Below are positions 21,801 to 33,624 of a DNA stretch of 64,000 bases, piece by piece. The stretch spans positions 744,001 through 808,000 of the forward strand of contig OX637801.1 of the NCBI GenBank assembly GCA_951802425.1. The letters run 5' to 3'. Source of the stretch: Clavaria fumosa (Eukaryota; Basidiomycota; Agaricomycetes; Agaricales; Clavariaceae). Below the pieces are notes generated by a model. It saw only the letters and a list, made by a program, of their open reading frames with translations, made no database searches and was not told the origin of the DNA. Both the position numbers and the translations under genes were made by a program. Within the stretch, counting starts at the first letter, position 1. Each line of letters begins with the position of its first letter.

Positions 21801-23287
21801 GAAGAGGCCAAAATGAAAACCAGGGGATCTTTTGAAGTAGCAAGTGGGGTGAGACATGATCCATACAAAAGTTGTATTGTTTTACCTATAGAACATGTCT
21901 ACAAAGTTCCTATAACACATTTTGCAGTTTTTTATTTTGTGGCCAAACTTGCATTGGCCATTTGTTTTACAGCTAGGGTCTTGGCAAAGTGGCCTATTGG
22001 CCAGAATCTATAAGCGGTTCAAAAATCCTGAAAATATTCCTGGGGTTAGGGCACCTATTTGACACTAGGTTCCAGGTGTTTTGAGTGTGGTATACCTTAT
22101 GCTTCCAAAGATCCCAGGTTCCGAAACTACAGTGGCCAGCTGTGGCCAGATGTTAGAGAAGGGTCAGCAGAAAGTGGAGCATTGGCCACTTGGTAGTGAA
22201 TGGTATGGGGGGTTAGAGGGGGTATAGGGAAAGGGTGTGGGTGCTTTACATAAGTGTTTTAGTGTCCAGGTCCAAAGATCCCGGGAAAATGAGTTTTTTG
22301 GGCATTTTCAGGGGATCTTTGAAAGTAGAAGCTTAGGGGATCAGGTAAGTGGCCATAAATCATTGATATACTATAGAGAATGTCTCCTCAAAGTTTCATA
22401 GGCCTCCCATGCCTACGTATTGTACAATATGCTATTCTTTGTAATGATACACTAGGAAGAGGCCAAAATGAAAACCAGGGGATCTTTTGAAGTAGCAAGT
22501 GGGGTGAGACATGATCCATACAAAAGTTGTATTGTGTTACCTATAGAACATGTCTACAAAGTTCCTATAACACATTTTGCAGTTTTTTATTTTGTGGCCA
22601 AACTTGCATTGGCCATTTGTTTTACAGCTAGGGTCTTGGCAAAGTGGCCTATTGGCCAGAATCTATAAGCGGTTCAAAAATCCTGAAAATATTCCTGGGG
22701 TTAGGGCACCTATTTGACACTAGGTTCCAGGTGTTTTGAGTGTGGTATACCTTATGCTTCCAAAGATCCCAGGTTCCGAAACTACAGTGGCCAGCTGTGG
22801 CCAGATGTTAGAGAAGGGTCAGCAGAAAGTGGAGCATTGGCCACTTGGTAGTGAATGGTATGGGGGGTTAGAGGGGGTATAGGGAAAGGGTGTGGGTGCT
22901 TTACATAAGTGTTTTAGTGTCCAGGTCCAAAGATCCCGGGAAAATGAGTTTTTTGGGCATTTTCAGGGGATCTTTGAAAGTAGAAGCTTAGGGGATCAGG
23001 TAAGTGGCCATAAATCATTGATATACTATAGAGAATGTCTCCTCAAAGTTTCATAGGCCTCCCATGCCTACGTATTGTACAATATGCTATTCTTTGTAAT
23101 GATACACTAGGAAGAGGCCAAAATGAAAACCAGGGGATCTTTTGAAGTAGCAAGTGGGGTGAGACATGATCCATACAAAAGTTGTATTGTTTTACCTATA
23201 GAACATGTCTACAAAGTTCCTATAACACATTTTGCAGTTTTTTATTTTGTGGCCAAACTTGCATTGGCCATTTGTTTTACAGCTAGG
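18884..23287 (+). repeat. Satellite array, 655-bp unit, 6.7 copies
   Basis: Every landmark recurs at exactly 655 bp: ATGAAAACCAGGGGATC starts at 19193, 19848, 20503, 21158, 21813, 22468 and 23123. Units look nearly identical. One visible variant is TATTGTGTTACC in units 4 and 6 against TATTGTTTTACC in the others. Each unit carries an identical 66-codon open frame, which copy identity alone explains. TGGCCA/TTGGCC words are frequent. The array ends abruptly at 23287 inside the copia integrase. Confidence 0.95.
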
Positions 23288-25853
23288 TCGCAAATACTAC
23301 GTGACTTACACGGATGGATGCACACGATGGACTGTCGTCGATGTTCTACATACCAAAGACAAGGCTCTCAGCTCGTACTGACACTTCGAGGCCTGGGCTA
23401 AAACCCAGCGAAAGGCCAATATAAAGTGCCTGATCATGGATCAGGGAGGGGAATACATGAGCGATGAGTTCACGGACCACTTAGCCGAGGCCGGAACTGT
23501 GCGTCGACTCACCGTCCATGACACCCCAGAGTACAACAGCATGTCCGAACGCCTCAACCAAACAATCCTCGAGCGCATCCGAGCCTTTCTCCATGCGAGC
23601 GAGCTCCCGAAATTTCTGTGGGCAGAGGGTGTTAGGCATGCAGTATACTTGAAAAATCGCACGTCCACTCGAGCACTCATCTCGAAGACGCCGTACGAGG
23701 CCATGTTTGGGAAGAAACCCGACCTATCAATCCTCCCGGAGTGGGGAGCGAAAGTTTGGGTACACAACCCGACCAGGACCAAGCTCGATGGGCGATTGCG
23801 AGTTGGCCGATGGATTGGCTTTGATGAGCCGAGCCACGGCCACCGCATCTATTGGACGGACCGTCGATCTGTAACCATTGAGCGAAGTGTCAAATTTGAT
23901 ATAGACAATGTAATACTCACCAGAGTCGTTCCTTCCCAGGCCATAGAAACCCCCTACCATGCACCCCCTGCGACGTCTCCACCTCTCGAAAACCCCAATG
24001 AAGCAGAGGACGCACCCGACCCTGCGGAGAATGCTATGAGCCAGGGAATCCAAACCCAAGACGAAAACCGCCCTAAGCGCATAAGAAAGCCATCAGAATA
24101 CGTCAAGCGACTCCAAACAGGGGAAGGGACAGTTGAGGGAAGGAAAACTGGGCCAAACTTACCATGTGGAATCACCGAGCCTACCTTACCCGAGGACGAC
24201 GAACCAACTGCGCTATTCAGCCGAGAAAATGATGTCGAGCGAGGGGCGATGGAGTACGTGTCTGTGGCGACGACTATCGAAGTCGAGGGGCTCGACCCCA
24301 CCTATGAAGAGGCGAGGGAGCGTCCAGACTGGTCAAAGTGGGAGCAGGCCATCCAAACAGAGCTAACGAACCTGAAGGAGGCTGGTACGTGGACCGTCAT
24401 GGAGCACCCACCTAACAGAAACGTTGTAGGCTCGCGATGGGTCCTTAGAATAAAGAGAAATGCTCTAGGTCAGGTGGAAAAGTACAAAGCGAGGCTAGTC
24501 GCAAAAGGGTACTCACAAGTCTATGGAGAAGACTACTTTGAGACCTTCGCACCCGTAGCTCGATTTGCATCCATACGCACAATCCTGGCGATAGCAGTGA
24601 GGAACGACTGGGAGATCGACACATTCGACTTCCACAGCGCATACCTCAACGGCCAGCTTGGCGATGACAAGGAAGTTTTCATGGAGCAACCCCCAGGCTT
24701 CGAAACCCGGAACCGCTCCAGATACGTCCTGAAACTGGCCAAGTCAATATATGGCCTGAAACAAAGTGGACGAAAGTGGTACGAAGCTCTACGTGGTGAG
24801 CTCTCATCTCTCGGTTTTCGTAGGTGCGAGGCGGATCATGCCGTGTTCTTCAAACGAGACCGGTCGTCTGTAACTGTGATGGCCATCCACGTTGACGATT
24901 GCATCATAACTGGAAGTTGCACAGAGGGGATTCAGAAAGCGAAATCAGAGCTGAACAAGAGGTTCAAACTCACCGACATGGGCGCGATTGGTTGGGTGTT
25001 GGGAATCGCAGTTACCCGAGACCGGCACGCTCGCACGCTGTCGCTGAGTCAGCGAAGTTACATTGAGGGGATACTCGCACGTGGAAACTTCAGCGACCTC
25101 GCTCCCAGAGCTTCGCCCATGGATTGCTCCAGGGCCCTCTCACAGTCGCAGTCCCCCACCGCCATCGACGAGATTGCATATATGTCGAAATTTCCCTACC
25201 GTCGCCTGCTAGGGATGCTGATGTGGGCCGATGTCGCCACTCGCCCGGATATTGCGTTCGCCATGTCAACGCTCGCACAATTCTCAAACAACCCGGGAAA
25301 ACCCCATTGGGAGGCACTCAAGCAAGTATTCAGGTACCTCTCTGGCACAAAGGATTGGAAACTTACCTACAGAGGCTCCACCGGAGGCTTGGAAGGGTAT
25401 AGCGACGCCGACAGTAGTATGCAGGAGCATAGAAAGGCCATCAGCGGGTATGCCTTCTTGATTGATGGGGGAGCTGTGTCGTGGGCCGCTAAAAAGCAGG
25501 AGATCATGGCGCTCTCGACGACCGAGGCCGAGTATGTCGCCATGACGCACGCCACGAAGGAGGCCGTATGGCTTCGACGACTCATCAGCGAGGTCTTCCA
25601 GCCGCTCGACGCCCCCACCCCATTGTTCTGCGACAACCAATCCGCAATCGCACTCACCAAGGACAGACAGTTCCACGCCCGCACGAAGCACATAGACGTT
25701 CATTACCACTTCATACGCTATGTCATTGTGGATGGCTCGATCAAACTAATTTATTGCCCTACCAACGAAATGGTAGCGGATACCCTCACCAAAGCCCTGC
25801 CGAACGCGAAGGCCAAACATTTCGCAAGTGCGCTGGGACTCCACGCAGTTTGA
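23288..25853 (+). pseudogene. pol: Copia pol fragment (IN-RT-RH)
   Basis: An uninterrupted 805-codon frame starts at 23436. The preceding 150 bp is the same integrase frame with one TGA (SSY then stop then HFEAWAKT). Integrase shows MDQGGEYMS and the catalytic Glu in NQTILERIRAF. RT starts near GTWTVMEHPPN, keeps the catalytic IHVDDCIITG, and RNase H has GYSDADSSMQEHRKAISG, STTEAEYVAM and HARTKHIDVHYH. Apart from the truncated front the coding is remarkably well preserved. It is a dead copy because it lacks gag, protease and the 5' LTR. Confidence 0.88.
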
Positions 25854-25860
25854 GGGGGAG

Positions 25861-26161
25861 TGTTGAGTATTCAAACCTGCACCTACCCACGCCCGCCCTT
25901 TGCCTCCCCCTTTTGTTTCCTTCTGTGCTCCGCCGTTACTCTTCGCTTCCCTCCTTAGTATCAGACACATAGCCCCCGCACCTTCTTTTCTAGTTACTCA
26001 CTCGCTACTCACTACCGCCTCGCGCGACCGTACATGTATATATACTGGGCATCACCGCGACTGACCCTTCCATCGACTTGTGTCGCTCGGGAGGTATGAA
26101 CACTTACTCCTTCGTAGCACCCACACCTACTAATCACCGCACATAGTCTGAACATTTAACA
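25861..26161 (+). repeat. 3' LTR of copia 1
   Basis: TGTTGAGTATTCAAACC to CTGAACATTTAACA, with a TATA-like TGTATATATACTGG at about 26034. The end is set at the first TTAACA; an extra partial duplicate runs to 26218. Confidence 0.75.
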
Positions 26162-26218
26162 GGTACTACGCTTTAATATATATCGACTTGTGTCGCTTGG
26201 GAGTCTGAACATTTAACA

Positions 26219-27950
26219 CCCCGATGCAAACCAGTGGAAGCAAGCTTATCAGATCGAGCTAGATCAGTTAAAAAAGCTATGCACCTGGGATATCATAAGT
26301 TGCCCCGTGAACAAGCCCGTCATCCCCTGCGGCTACGTCTTCAAGATAAAGTTGGGTCCTGCTGGCGAAGTCTTGAAATACAAGGCTCGAGTCGTCGCTG
26401 GTGGCCATAGGCAAAAGAAGGGGATAAACTATGACGAGACATTCACTGTGGCTGCAAAAATCGCATCAATTCGAGTTCTTCTTGCTCTGGCGGCTCAGCA
26501 TGACTGGGAAATCGACCAGATTGATGTCGTAAGTGCTTACCTCAATGCTGATCTTGAGGACAAAGTCTACATGGAGCTGCCTGACAGTGTCCTGGCTGAA
26601 GGGGAAAGCGGAAAAGTCTGTTGCCTACGAAAAGGGCTGTATGGGCTAAAGCAAGCGGGAAGGCGGTGGTACGACCTCATGGCCCACACGTTTAAGGCTT
26701 TGGGATTCAACATGTCCAAACTGGACCAATCAGTCTTTTTTAGGACAAAAGGGAATGAGACTGTTCATGTACCTGTGTCAACTGATGACATGATTATGAT
26801 GGGGAATACCAGGGCTGCTGTGGATATGGTGAAAGCTGAGCTGCACAGATCGTTTGAGATAACCAACCAAGGGGAGCTGAAGTGGCTCCTTGGGTTCGAG
26901 GTATGAAGGGACAGAGCGGCGAGGCTGCTTGCACTCAATCAAAGAGCTTACATAGATGTGCTTGCCCAATGGTTTGGCCTTGAAAATGCACACACAGTCC
27001 CATGGATCCAGCAACTCTATTTTGTAAGGATCAGTGTCCAGACAAACTGATAGACATACCATACCAAGAAGTTTGCGGTGGCGTGCTCTGGCCTGCTGTC
27101 ATCACATGGCCAGATATCCAACTAGCAGTTGGCGTCCTGTTGCAATTCACTCAAAATCCCACTCGTGAACATTGGGAGGCAATAAAAAGAGTGATAAGCT
27201 ACCTCCACATGACTAAGGACTTGTGGCTTACTCTCGGCAGTGTGGGCACTTGCCTGCAGGTCTTCTCGGATGCGGATTGGGCATCGCAGCCTGACTGACA
27301 CTCTATCTCAGGATTCGTTGCAAGACTGGGTTGTGGCACCATCACTTGGTCATCCAAGTGTCAAACGCTGGTTGTGCAGTCGAGTACTGAAGCGGAGTAC
27401 ATTGCCGCTGCACATGCTGCCCACAAAATATGCTGGCTAAGGAGTTTCTTGAATGAACTAGGGGCTGAGGAACCAGGCCCGACTACTCTTTTGTTGGACA
27501 ATCAATCAACTATCACCATAGTAAAGAATAACAAATTTCACATGCACACCAAGCATATCAACATCCAATACCATTTCATCTGCAAGGCTGTTGAACAAGA
27601 GATGATTATGGTTGACTACATACCCACAAGTGAGAACATAGCTGATGGATTCACGAAACTGCTCGCTCGGCCAGCATTCGAAATATTTGTCCGCAAGCTT
27701 GCACTGTTGTCTGTTTGAAGGGGAGTGTTGGTAATCAACCAGCCACCTTACATAATCTCATTTTCCTTATTGGTCATTGCACTTTGCACTTACACAGCTC
27801 AGTCCGTACTATGACTGAGCTGTGAGTGTTATTGATTTTCATCCTTTATCTCACATTTTCTGATGTCCTAATGTAGAACAAGACTATGTTAGGTAGACTG
27901 CAATTCAGTCTGTACTACAACTGAGCTAACAAGACTACGTTAGACTTAAT
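26219..27950 (+). pseudogene. Copia retrotransposon 2, decayed RT-RNase H plus 3' LTR
   Basis: Begins at the RT N-terminus (DANQWKQAY) directly after copia 1, which probably truncated it. RT shows VVSAYLNADLEDKVYMELP and GLYGLKQAGRRWY, but the active-site position reads VSTDDMIMMG instead of a V-D-D core. In-frame TGAs follow GLLGFEV-type sequence (about 26904) and ASQPD (about 27297). RNase H ends with SSTEAEYIAAAHAAHK and HTKHINIQYHF. The polypurine tract AAGGGGAG is followed by an LTR starting TGTTGGTAATC at 27726; its end near 27950 is uncertain. It is a different subfamily from copia 1. Confidence 0.8.
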
Positions 27951-28320
27951 TTCTATAGTGCGGTCCATCCAGACCTTTCAGAAAGAGCTATTTGAAGCTT
28001 TCCAAGGTGCTACAAGGTCAGTGGGATGTCCAACAATTGTTGACCGAGGCACTCAAGCAAGTTTTAGCAGGTGTCGGCAGCTGGGTCTGGGAATTAGTCA
28101 TGGGCCAGTTGTTCAACAAGGGCGAGGCTTGCTCTGTAGTCGCACTGTCAAAGGGGGGACTTGGATGCTGATTTATTGGGGTGGTTGAAGAGGCTCCACA
28201 AGAGGTTGTGGCAAAGGTCTCGAAGTCGAGATGGTGACTATATGTCAGTCTGCATCAGATACTCAAAATTTGTTGAAATTCAGGCTCCACCAACAGTTTT
28301 ACAAACAGAAAAAGGTGGTG
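27951..28320. other. Unassigned interval between copia 2 and the GNAT gene
   Basis: A short plus-strand open frame reads LLTEALKQVLAGVGSWVWEL and EEAPQEVVAKVSK, which look protein-like, but frames break every ~80 codons and no family was recognised. It may be a remnant of another element. Confidence 0.3.
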
Positions 28321-29266
28321 CTAAGCTTGAGACACGGCGGGATTCACAGGAGCTTTTACACTGGAGTCCACTATCATCAGAAATTCGTGCCCTTCCGGAA
28401 GGCTCCCAAGTGGCCAGACACCTCCACTCTGCCTGAAACTGTCAAGCGCTTCCAACGGCTCAGTATGGTCTACAAAGAATTGGGTGTAAACGCTAGAGAT
28501 GGTTCCTTGATTCGAAGGGTTTTCCTCAAAGAGGCTACCCCTCAACTGCGCAGACTTCAGATAGTCTACAGGCGTTGTTGCAATGATGGCAGCTGCATGG
28601 TTTTTGATGAAGGACAGGTCTGCAAGCTTACTTCGGTCATCTGTTCAGGATGCAATTGCTATATTGTGTGTTTCGAAAAAATAATAATATGAAGACTTAC
28701 TGCCAAGTTTTGCAAGAGCGATACATGCCGCTGGATGAGATGACACTAACCCGAATGCATTGACAGTGTCCTTATTGATCCAATGGTTCCGAAGCTGGCG
28801 GAGCAGCATGGAAGCGATACCGCGCTTACGATGGCTCGAGCTAACAACTAGCTGAGTAATCCAACAGACCATTCCTGCAGCATCCTTATTAGTGACAGAA
28901 TGACCAGATAAGACCAAAAAAACCTTGTCCATATTCCCAGCGGGTGGCGAATGCATGACCAACAAGAGATCCGTCACTGTAACACGTAGACAGAAGAGTG
29001 TTCGGGGGGCCAAGACATTGTGACCGAAGCTTCCCGGCTGACATCTTAACACGGCTCCCTGCGGTAAAATGAAGATGAAGAGTTGAGAGGTATAAGCGCT
29101 TGCCATGAAACAGCAGACCTGTCTTAAGGAGTTGGCTAGTTTCGGACGCTCTCGAACCCCAACAACCATAATTCTCTGAGAACAGCTGGGCGCAAGCTGT
29201 TAGTTGCTCTTCGGTGACATCAACTCCATGCGTGGTGGAAAAGAGCAAGCTGGTGCCGAGGGACAT
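28321..29266 (-). CDS. GNAT-family N-acetyltransferase
   Basis: Four exons (29266-29119, 29058-28924, 28874-28701, 28619-28321) total 756 nt, giving 251 aa. The GNAT core is GHAFATRWEYG, WITQLVVSSSHRKRGIASML (motif A, acetyl-CoA pyrophosphate loop R-K-R-G-I-A) and the following FGLVSSHPAACIALAKLG. The C-terminal half contains FIKNHAAAIIATTPVDYLK and WPLGSLPEGHEFL. Such proteins transfer acetyl from acetyl-CoA to an amine; the acceptor is unknown. The gene is undamaged although flanked by transposon debris on both sides, so it is probably under selection. The start is the only upstream ATG in frame. Confidence 0.85.
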
Positions 29267-29299
29267 CGAAAGTTAATCTCGACGATGGCGGACAAGGAG

Positions 29300-30790
29300 T
29301 AGGTAACGGGCACGTGACCGACCGACGGCCCTGTCATCCTTCAATGCTATTATCAGAGGCCGTGTTCCACCTGGTGTGTGCCATCTACCATGCTTATTAT
29401 CTCACGAGGCCACGGCCATCGTACCTACACCGTTCGAATTGCCACTACCCCCTGCTCCTGTTCTTGAAGGAATGCTATTGCGCGCCCCTGTTCATACGCA
29501 ACCCTGAGCTTGCCGCCACCACAGCCGCATTCGCCATCGCAGTCACTTACGCAGTGCGCCTGCCTCTACCGCCTTCACCTGCTCGATTCTGCCTTCTCCT
29601 TTGAATTAAACCTTTCAATGCCCCATCAGTGCCGTCACCAACTCGCTCTCAAACATAGACCCCAACGCCCCTTCGCGGTCGATCACGGCCCCACCACCCC
29701 CGAACCTCCCCCCACCATATTGCCTCCCCCCACCATATTGCCTCCCCCCACCATATTGCCTCCCTGCCAAGGCGCCGGAAAACAGAAACAGCCGGCGCGA
29801 ACGGGTGCAAGGGGGAGGGTGAGGTTCGTATTTCGTTGGTTCTTTTCAATTCACTTTCCCCATTGTTTCCACCTGCAGAACCACGAGCACCTCCTCGACG
29901 GCGGGGCGTGCACGAGAATGCGCCACTCGGTCGCAAACGAGCGCGGAGGCTCACGAACGAACACGACCCCGAACGAACACGAACCGGGCGCGAGAGAGGA
30001 GGGATGGAGGTAGGTCCGCTCCCCACTTCTTTTCCTTTTCATTCTTATTAACCACTCTTTCAATTGCGGACGACCACATCTCATGAGCACGCAACCGCGA
30101 ATGAGCGCGAAAGCGCGCGACCCCACGAGCATCACCACACAACCTACGGGCGGGACAGCGGGGACATCAGGGTACGTCTCCCCGCCTTTTTATTTCTTTT
30201 GTACCTTGTTACTAACCTTTTTATTCCACGATATCTGCAGAATGTGCAATGGCGGATGTGCAAGATACGGGCACCGAGCACGACCGAGCATGTCTAGCTA
30301 ACGTACGAACACCCCCCCATCTCCCCCGCTAAAGTGCGCCTCCACTGTGCCTCCTGGCCTTGAACGCGCCCTCATCGCTCCCCACCCTCAAACGTGCCCC
30401 GTCGCCTCCCGCGGTCGGGCGCGCCTTCACACCGCTGCTCCTGCCCTCTGACGCCCCACCATTTCCTTCCTGAGTTCTATCATGCATCTACCCTCTGCCC
30501 TGGCTTTGAATGCACCCACCACCACCACCCTCCACCCTCTAATGGTTTTGTAGTCTATACAAAAACTGCTCTTGAATGGAGAAAGCCTCCTCCTTTATTT
30601 TCATTCTTTTTTTCCTTCTAGGAAGTTCCCCATCTGAACAAATGCATTTCATTTCTTTCAGGAGGAGTAGATTTATAAAAACAAAGTGCCATGTGTCATG
30701 TTGAATTGTTTATTTATTGTTATTTGTGGATCATGTGATCACATTGAGCAGTTGCACTGCATTTTTTGATTGTGAAGCCATTGTCCTGTG
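29300..30790. other. Interval with intron-like pieces and simple repeats, no firm gene
   Basis: Contains three 18-bp units of CCCCCCACCATATTGCCT (29707-29763), a Pro-rich frame around 29600-29820, and sequences that look like introns ending CCACCTGCAG (about 29878) and GATATCTGCAG (about 30240). Exon-like parts between them are GAACGAACACGA and GAGCAC low complexity (Arg/Glu/His-rich). I could not join a convincing protein and make no CDS call. Confidence 0.35.
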
Positions 30791-30795
30791 TTGAG

Positions 30796-32700
30796 ATGCA
30801 TTCAGAAATGAGAAGGAAGGGTGGGCCAAAAGTGGTAGAGAGAGAGTTTATTGTGAAGAAATATGCAAGGTGGAGGAAGACAGTTGCAAAGGATCATAGG
30901 ATCTCTTGGGGATTGAGGGCAGAGCCAAAATCACCATCAAAAGAGCATCCAAAGACAGTGGCTGTTGGGGATACCATGCTGCAGGTGGATGAAGACTGCC
31001 TGGAAGAGAATCTGGAAAAGAGTCCAACTGAAAGATTTAATCAATCAAAGGTGAAGAACTTCACTGGCTATTGATGGTGATGGTTTCTTAATTGCATCCT
31101 AGTCTCAAAACGACTTCCTAAGGGAGTGGAAAGAGGATGCCTGTGCCATTCATCTCACTGAGCTGGTAGCACTTGAAGCACCACCTGAGAAGTTTGACTG
31201 CATTGTTTGCACCCAGCTGTTAGGACTTGTCCCATCTCATGAATATTGCTGGAGGTCAACTTGTTGGTGACCAGTCTTGAAAACTCACTAAGACCAATCA
31301 ACTGTTGAGCACAGTTGAGGATGCTTGGTCCTGGAAGGTTGTGAAAGCATTTGATGAAGTGTAGAAATGGAAAAAGACAAGTTGAAAAGAAATGGACAAT
31401 GTTGAGAAGGTCACAAGAGGTCGCAATGATGTCAAGAGGTAGGTTGGTTGAAGGCAATGACTTTGCCAACTGACAAGAGAACCTGTAAGGTTCCTGGAAT
31501 CAGTACCAAGACAAGTTTAAAGAGAATACTTAGTTGTGTGAGTTGCACAAGCATAGAGGATGAAGTAGAAAGAAGCTAGGAGTGTGTCTTGGTGTGATCT
31601 GGTCACCAAGTGAGACAAGTACTATCAATCATGCTGGTTTGAAGCTCAGAGGGCATTGGGCCTCAAGCTTAAACCAAGTTGTGTCAATATCAAGTCTACC
31701 ATACTGTATGTACATGTGAGACTTATATATGTTCATACAGAGGATATAACAAATAAGGAAAAGTACAGAAGTGTCCAGGTGACAAGACTATAGTAGTATG
31801 GAGTATAACTAGTTGTAGAATGACTGTGCACATGTTCTACTAAGGTTGCAAGGAGCTAAGGAAACATAGGTAAGGTCATGAGCATGATCAATCACAGGTT
31901 GCAACCTAGTTGAATAAACATATATGTAACTATAACTACAGGGAGATGCTCAGATTACAACTAATGTAGTTATAGACTACTGGGGACAAGAAGGATAGCA
32001 TAATTGAAAAGGATATACAGCTGACCATTGGTGGCATGTTTTGGTACTAAAGTCATGAGGTCATGCAAGTGGTCATGTGGGTGATGCTAGTGATGCAGGT
32101 GACCTTGGGCAGTGAGTCACATGAGTAATGCTGGTAATGTGAGTAATGTGAATAGCACCAGTGACAGTAGTAGCACTGGCAGTAGCACTGAGGATGAGGG
32201 TAGTGCTGGTGGTAGTAGCACCAGGGGTAACATTGGGGATGCCACACAGTAAGTCATGTGCCAGCTGAAGAGATTATGCAATGGTGTGGTGCATGTTGAA
32301 TGGCAGGTTCAGATGGTGAGTACATGTAGGGTGAGGTGGCAGGAGGCAATGCAAGTATAGTGCAGTGGTCATGAGTGTTGTGTGAAGGCAGGATAGACTG
32401 GGGAGGCTTCTGGGAGAGAGCAGCAGGTTCTGGAAGTGTGCAGAGTGGCTTGCAAGGTTGTAGAGGAATGTCAGGAGACTCATAGGTGCTGATAGGGTCA
32501 ATTTGGGTAGGTAAAAATGGGTGGGTCCTGACACCAGCCAACTGCTCTATTTTGGTGTCTTGATTGTGTTCAAGGCCAGGGCCTCCTCTGCCTTCATTGC
32601 TTCCTGGAACAACACTAGCAGCTCCCATTTCATTGCATTACCAGATGGAATAGCAGGTTTTTCAGCACAATGAATTCACCTGGGGATCCCCTGTCACACC
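30796..32700 (+). pseudogene. KDZ-associated cysteine-cluster gene, split by solo LTR
   Basis: Exon 1 (30796-31050) encodes a basic N-terminus. After a 52-bp intron, exon 2 reads QNDFLREWKEDACAIHLTEL, then CIVCTQ at the LTR insertion. Removing the LTR and one CCAGC restores the frame exactly: CIVCTQ joins PTALFWCLDC, followed by GLLCLHCFLEQH, one TAG, then LPFHCITRWNSRFF. This C-x2-C ... C-x2-C ... H pattern with PLH-W-N-like ending is the zinc-binding cluster that precedes KDZ (Kyakuja-Dileera-Zisupton) transposases. The rest of this plus-strand gene is not recognisable past about 32.7 kb, where minus-strand KDZ sequence begins. Confidence 0.6.
31218..32533 (+). mobile_element. Solo LTR, long family L, copy A
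   Basis: 1316 bp from TGTTAGGACTTGTCCC to GGGTCCTGACA, flanked by the 5-bp duplication CCAGC (31213-31217, 32534-32538). Related copies lie at 53575-55028 (plus), 55081-55662 (minus, partial) and 57155-58071 (minus, partial). No internal region of the family is present. Confidence 0.88.
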
Positions 32701-32839
32701 TCTAGTAAGGTCACGTCACACAGCTACATGTTGTATCTAACTAGGTAGTCCCCTCACCTTTTGGCTGCACCAGCAGTTACACCACCACTCAGAGCCCTCC
32801 TTCATGGTCTGCTGACTCAGTACTCAATATTGAACTTTG

Positions 32840-33300
32840 GATTATCCTTTGCACACCCAATGTGGCAGTCAGGCATCAAACCCAACAGTCACATGCCCTG
32901 TCAATGTGACACAGGTTGTCAATGCGTCTGTGCTCGTCATATCCAAGATGATCTTTGTCATTTCAAAAGTTTTCGGGCTCAGATTTTTTGCATTGGACTT
33001 GCATAGTATGGTATGTAGCTACAGAATAGATAGTTTATTGAATTCCATCCAGAAAGATTCCCAATCTCCCAGATTCATCAAGCAGAACATCCTTGTCAAT
33101 GCCGACAGGTTCAAGAGTATCCAGCCTATCTAAGATGCTTCTTTCTACAAACTTGATGCCAGAGTATCCTTCTAGACTAGACATGAGGTGAAGGCAAGCA
33201 CAATGGCCATTGTTGAACCTTTGCATGAGTGTTGACTTCAGCAGCAAGTGGTGAGTTTGATGTTACCAGCCTCTTAGCTGCAAGTGCATACTGATCATCC
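32840..33300 (-). pseudogene. KDZ transposase, C-terminal fragment
   Basis: Minus-strand frame with MQRFNNGHCACLHLMSSLEG, YSGIKFVERSIL and DTLEPVGIDKDVLLDESGR. I recognise this as the region following the catalytic part of KDZ transposases. It is separated from the next fragment by the solo copia LTR. It fades into stops below about 33.0 kb. Confidence 0.6.
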
Positions 33301-33619
33301 TAATGATTATAATAGCTTGGGGCAATGGGTGAGCACTAGAACCGATGCTGCACCCAGATTTTGCCCCATGGGTTAAGTACAGTCATGTAACTACTAGCAG
33401 TGCCTATGGTGTAACAAAAGCGAATCATAACTACAGTAAGAAGGGTCCAGTTGCTCTACAACCAGATCTCCTACACTACTGATACATAGATACAGTCAGA
33501 GACCTTTGGTTGCACTGCAACCAAACATGTAAAGTATGTCAGATGATCTACACTGCATACTATGAGCCAAAACGACGAAGATAAGTAAGGAAACTAAGTA
33601 ATAGAATAGAAATCCAACA
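33301..33619 (-). mobile_element. Solo LTR of copia 3 family
   Basis: 319 bp with a perfect 5-bp duplication CATCC (33296-33300, 33620-33624). It matches the LTRs of the copia at 35-39.5 kb but contains none of their 53-bp internal repeat units. Its inner terminal base differs (TAATGATT against TGATGATT). Confidence 0.92.
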
Positions 33620-33624
33620 CATCC

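Larger units (their letters stand above)
23288..26161 (+). mobile_element. Copia retrotransposon 1, 5'-truncated
   Basis: Begins inside the integrase core where the satellite stops and runs through RT and RNase H to the polypurine tract TTTGAGGGGGAG and a 301-bp 3' LTR (25861-26161). The 5' LTR, gag, protease and start of integrase are missing. A further 57 bp (26162-26218) repeats the LTR tail (CGACTTGTGTCGC, then CTGAACATTTAACA). Confidence 0.85.

Noticed and set aside
18884..23287. CRISPR-like array
   Set aside because: The repeat unit is 655 bp with no short repeat/variable spacer structure, and the organism is eukaryotic.
19193..23401. Seven identical 66-codon open frames as a tandem gene family
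   Set aside because: They are embedded at fixed position in a 655-bp satellite. Identity follows from the array, there is no known domain, and the last one simply runs into copia sequence.
29600..30300. Spliced gene with Pro-rich and Arg/Glu-rich exons
   Set aside because: Intron-like signals exist, but no exon combination gave a non-repetitive, recognisable protein. Left as an unassigned interval.
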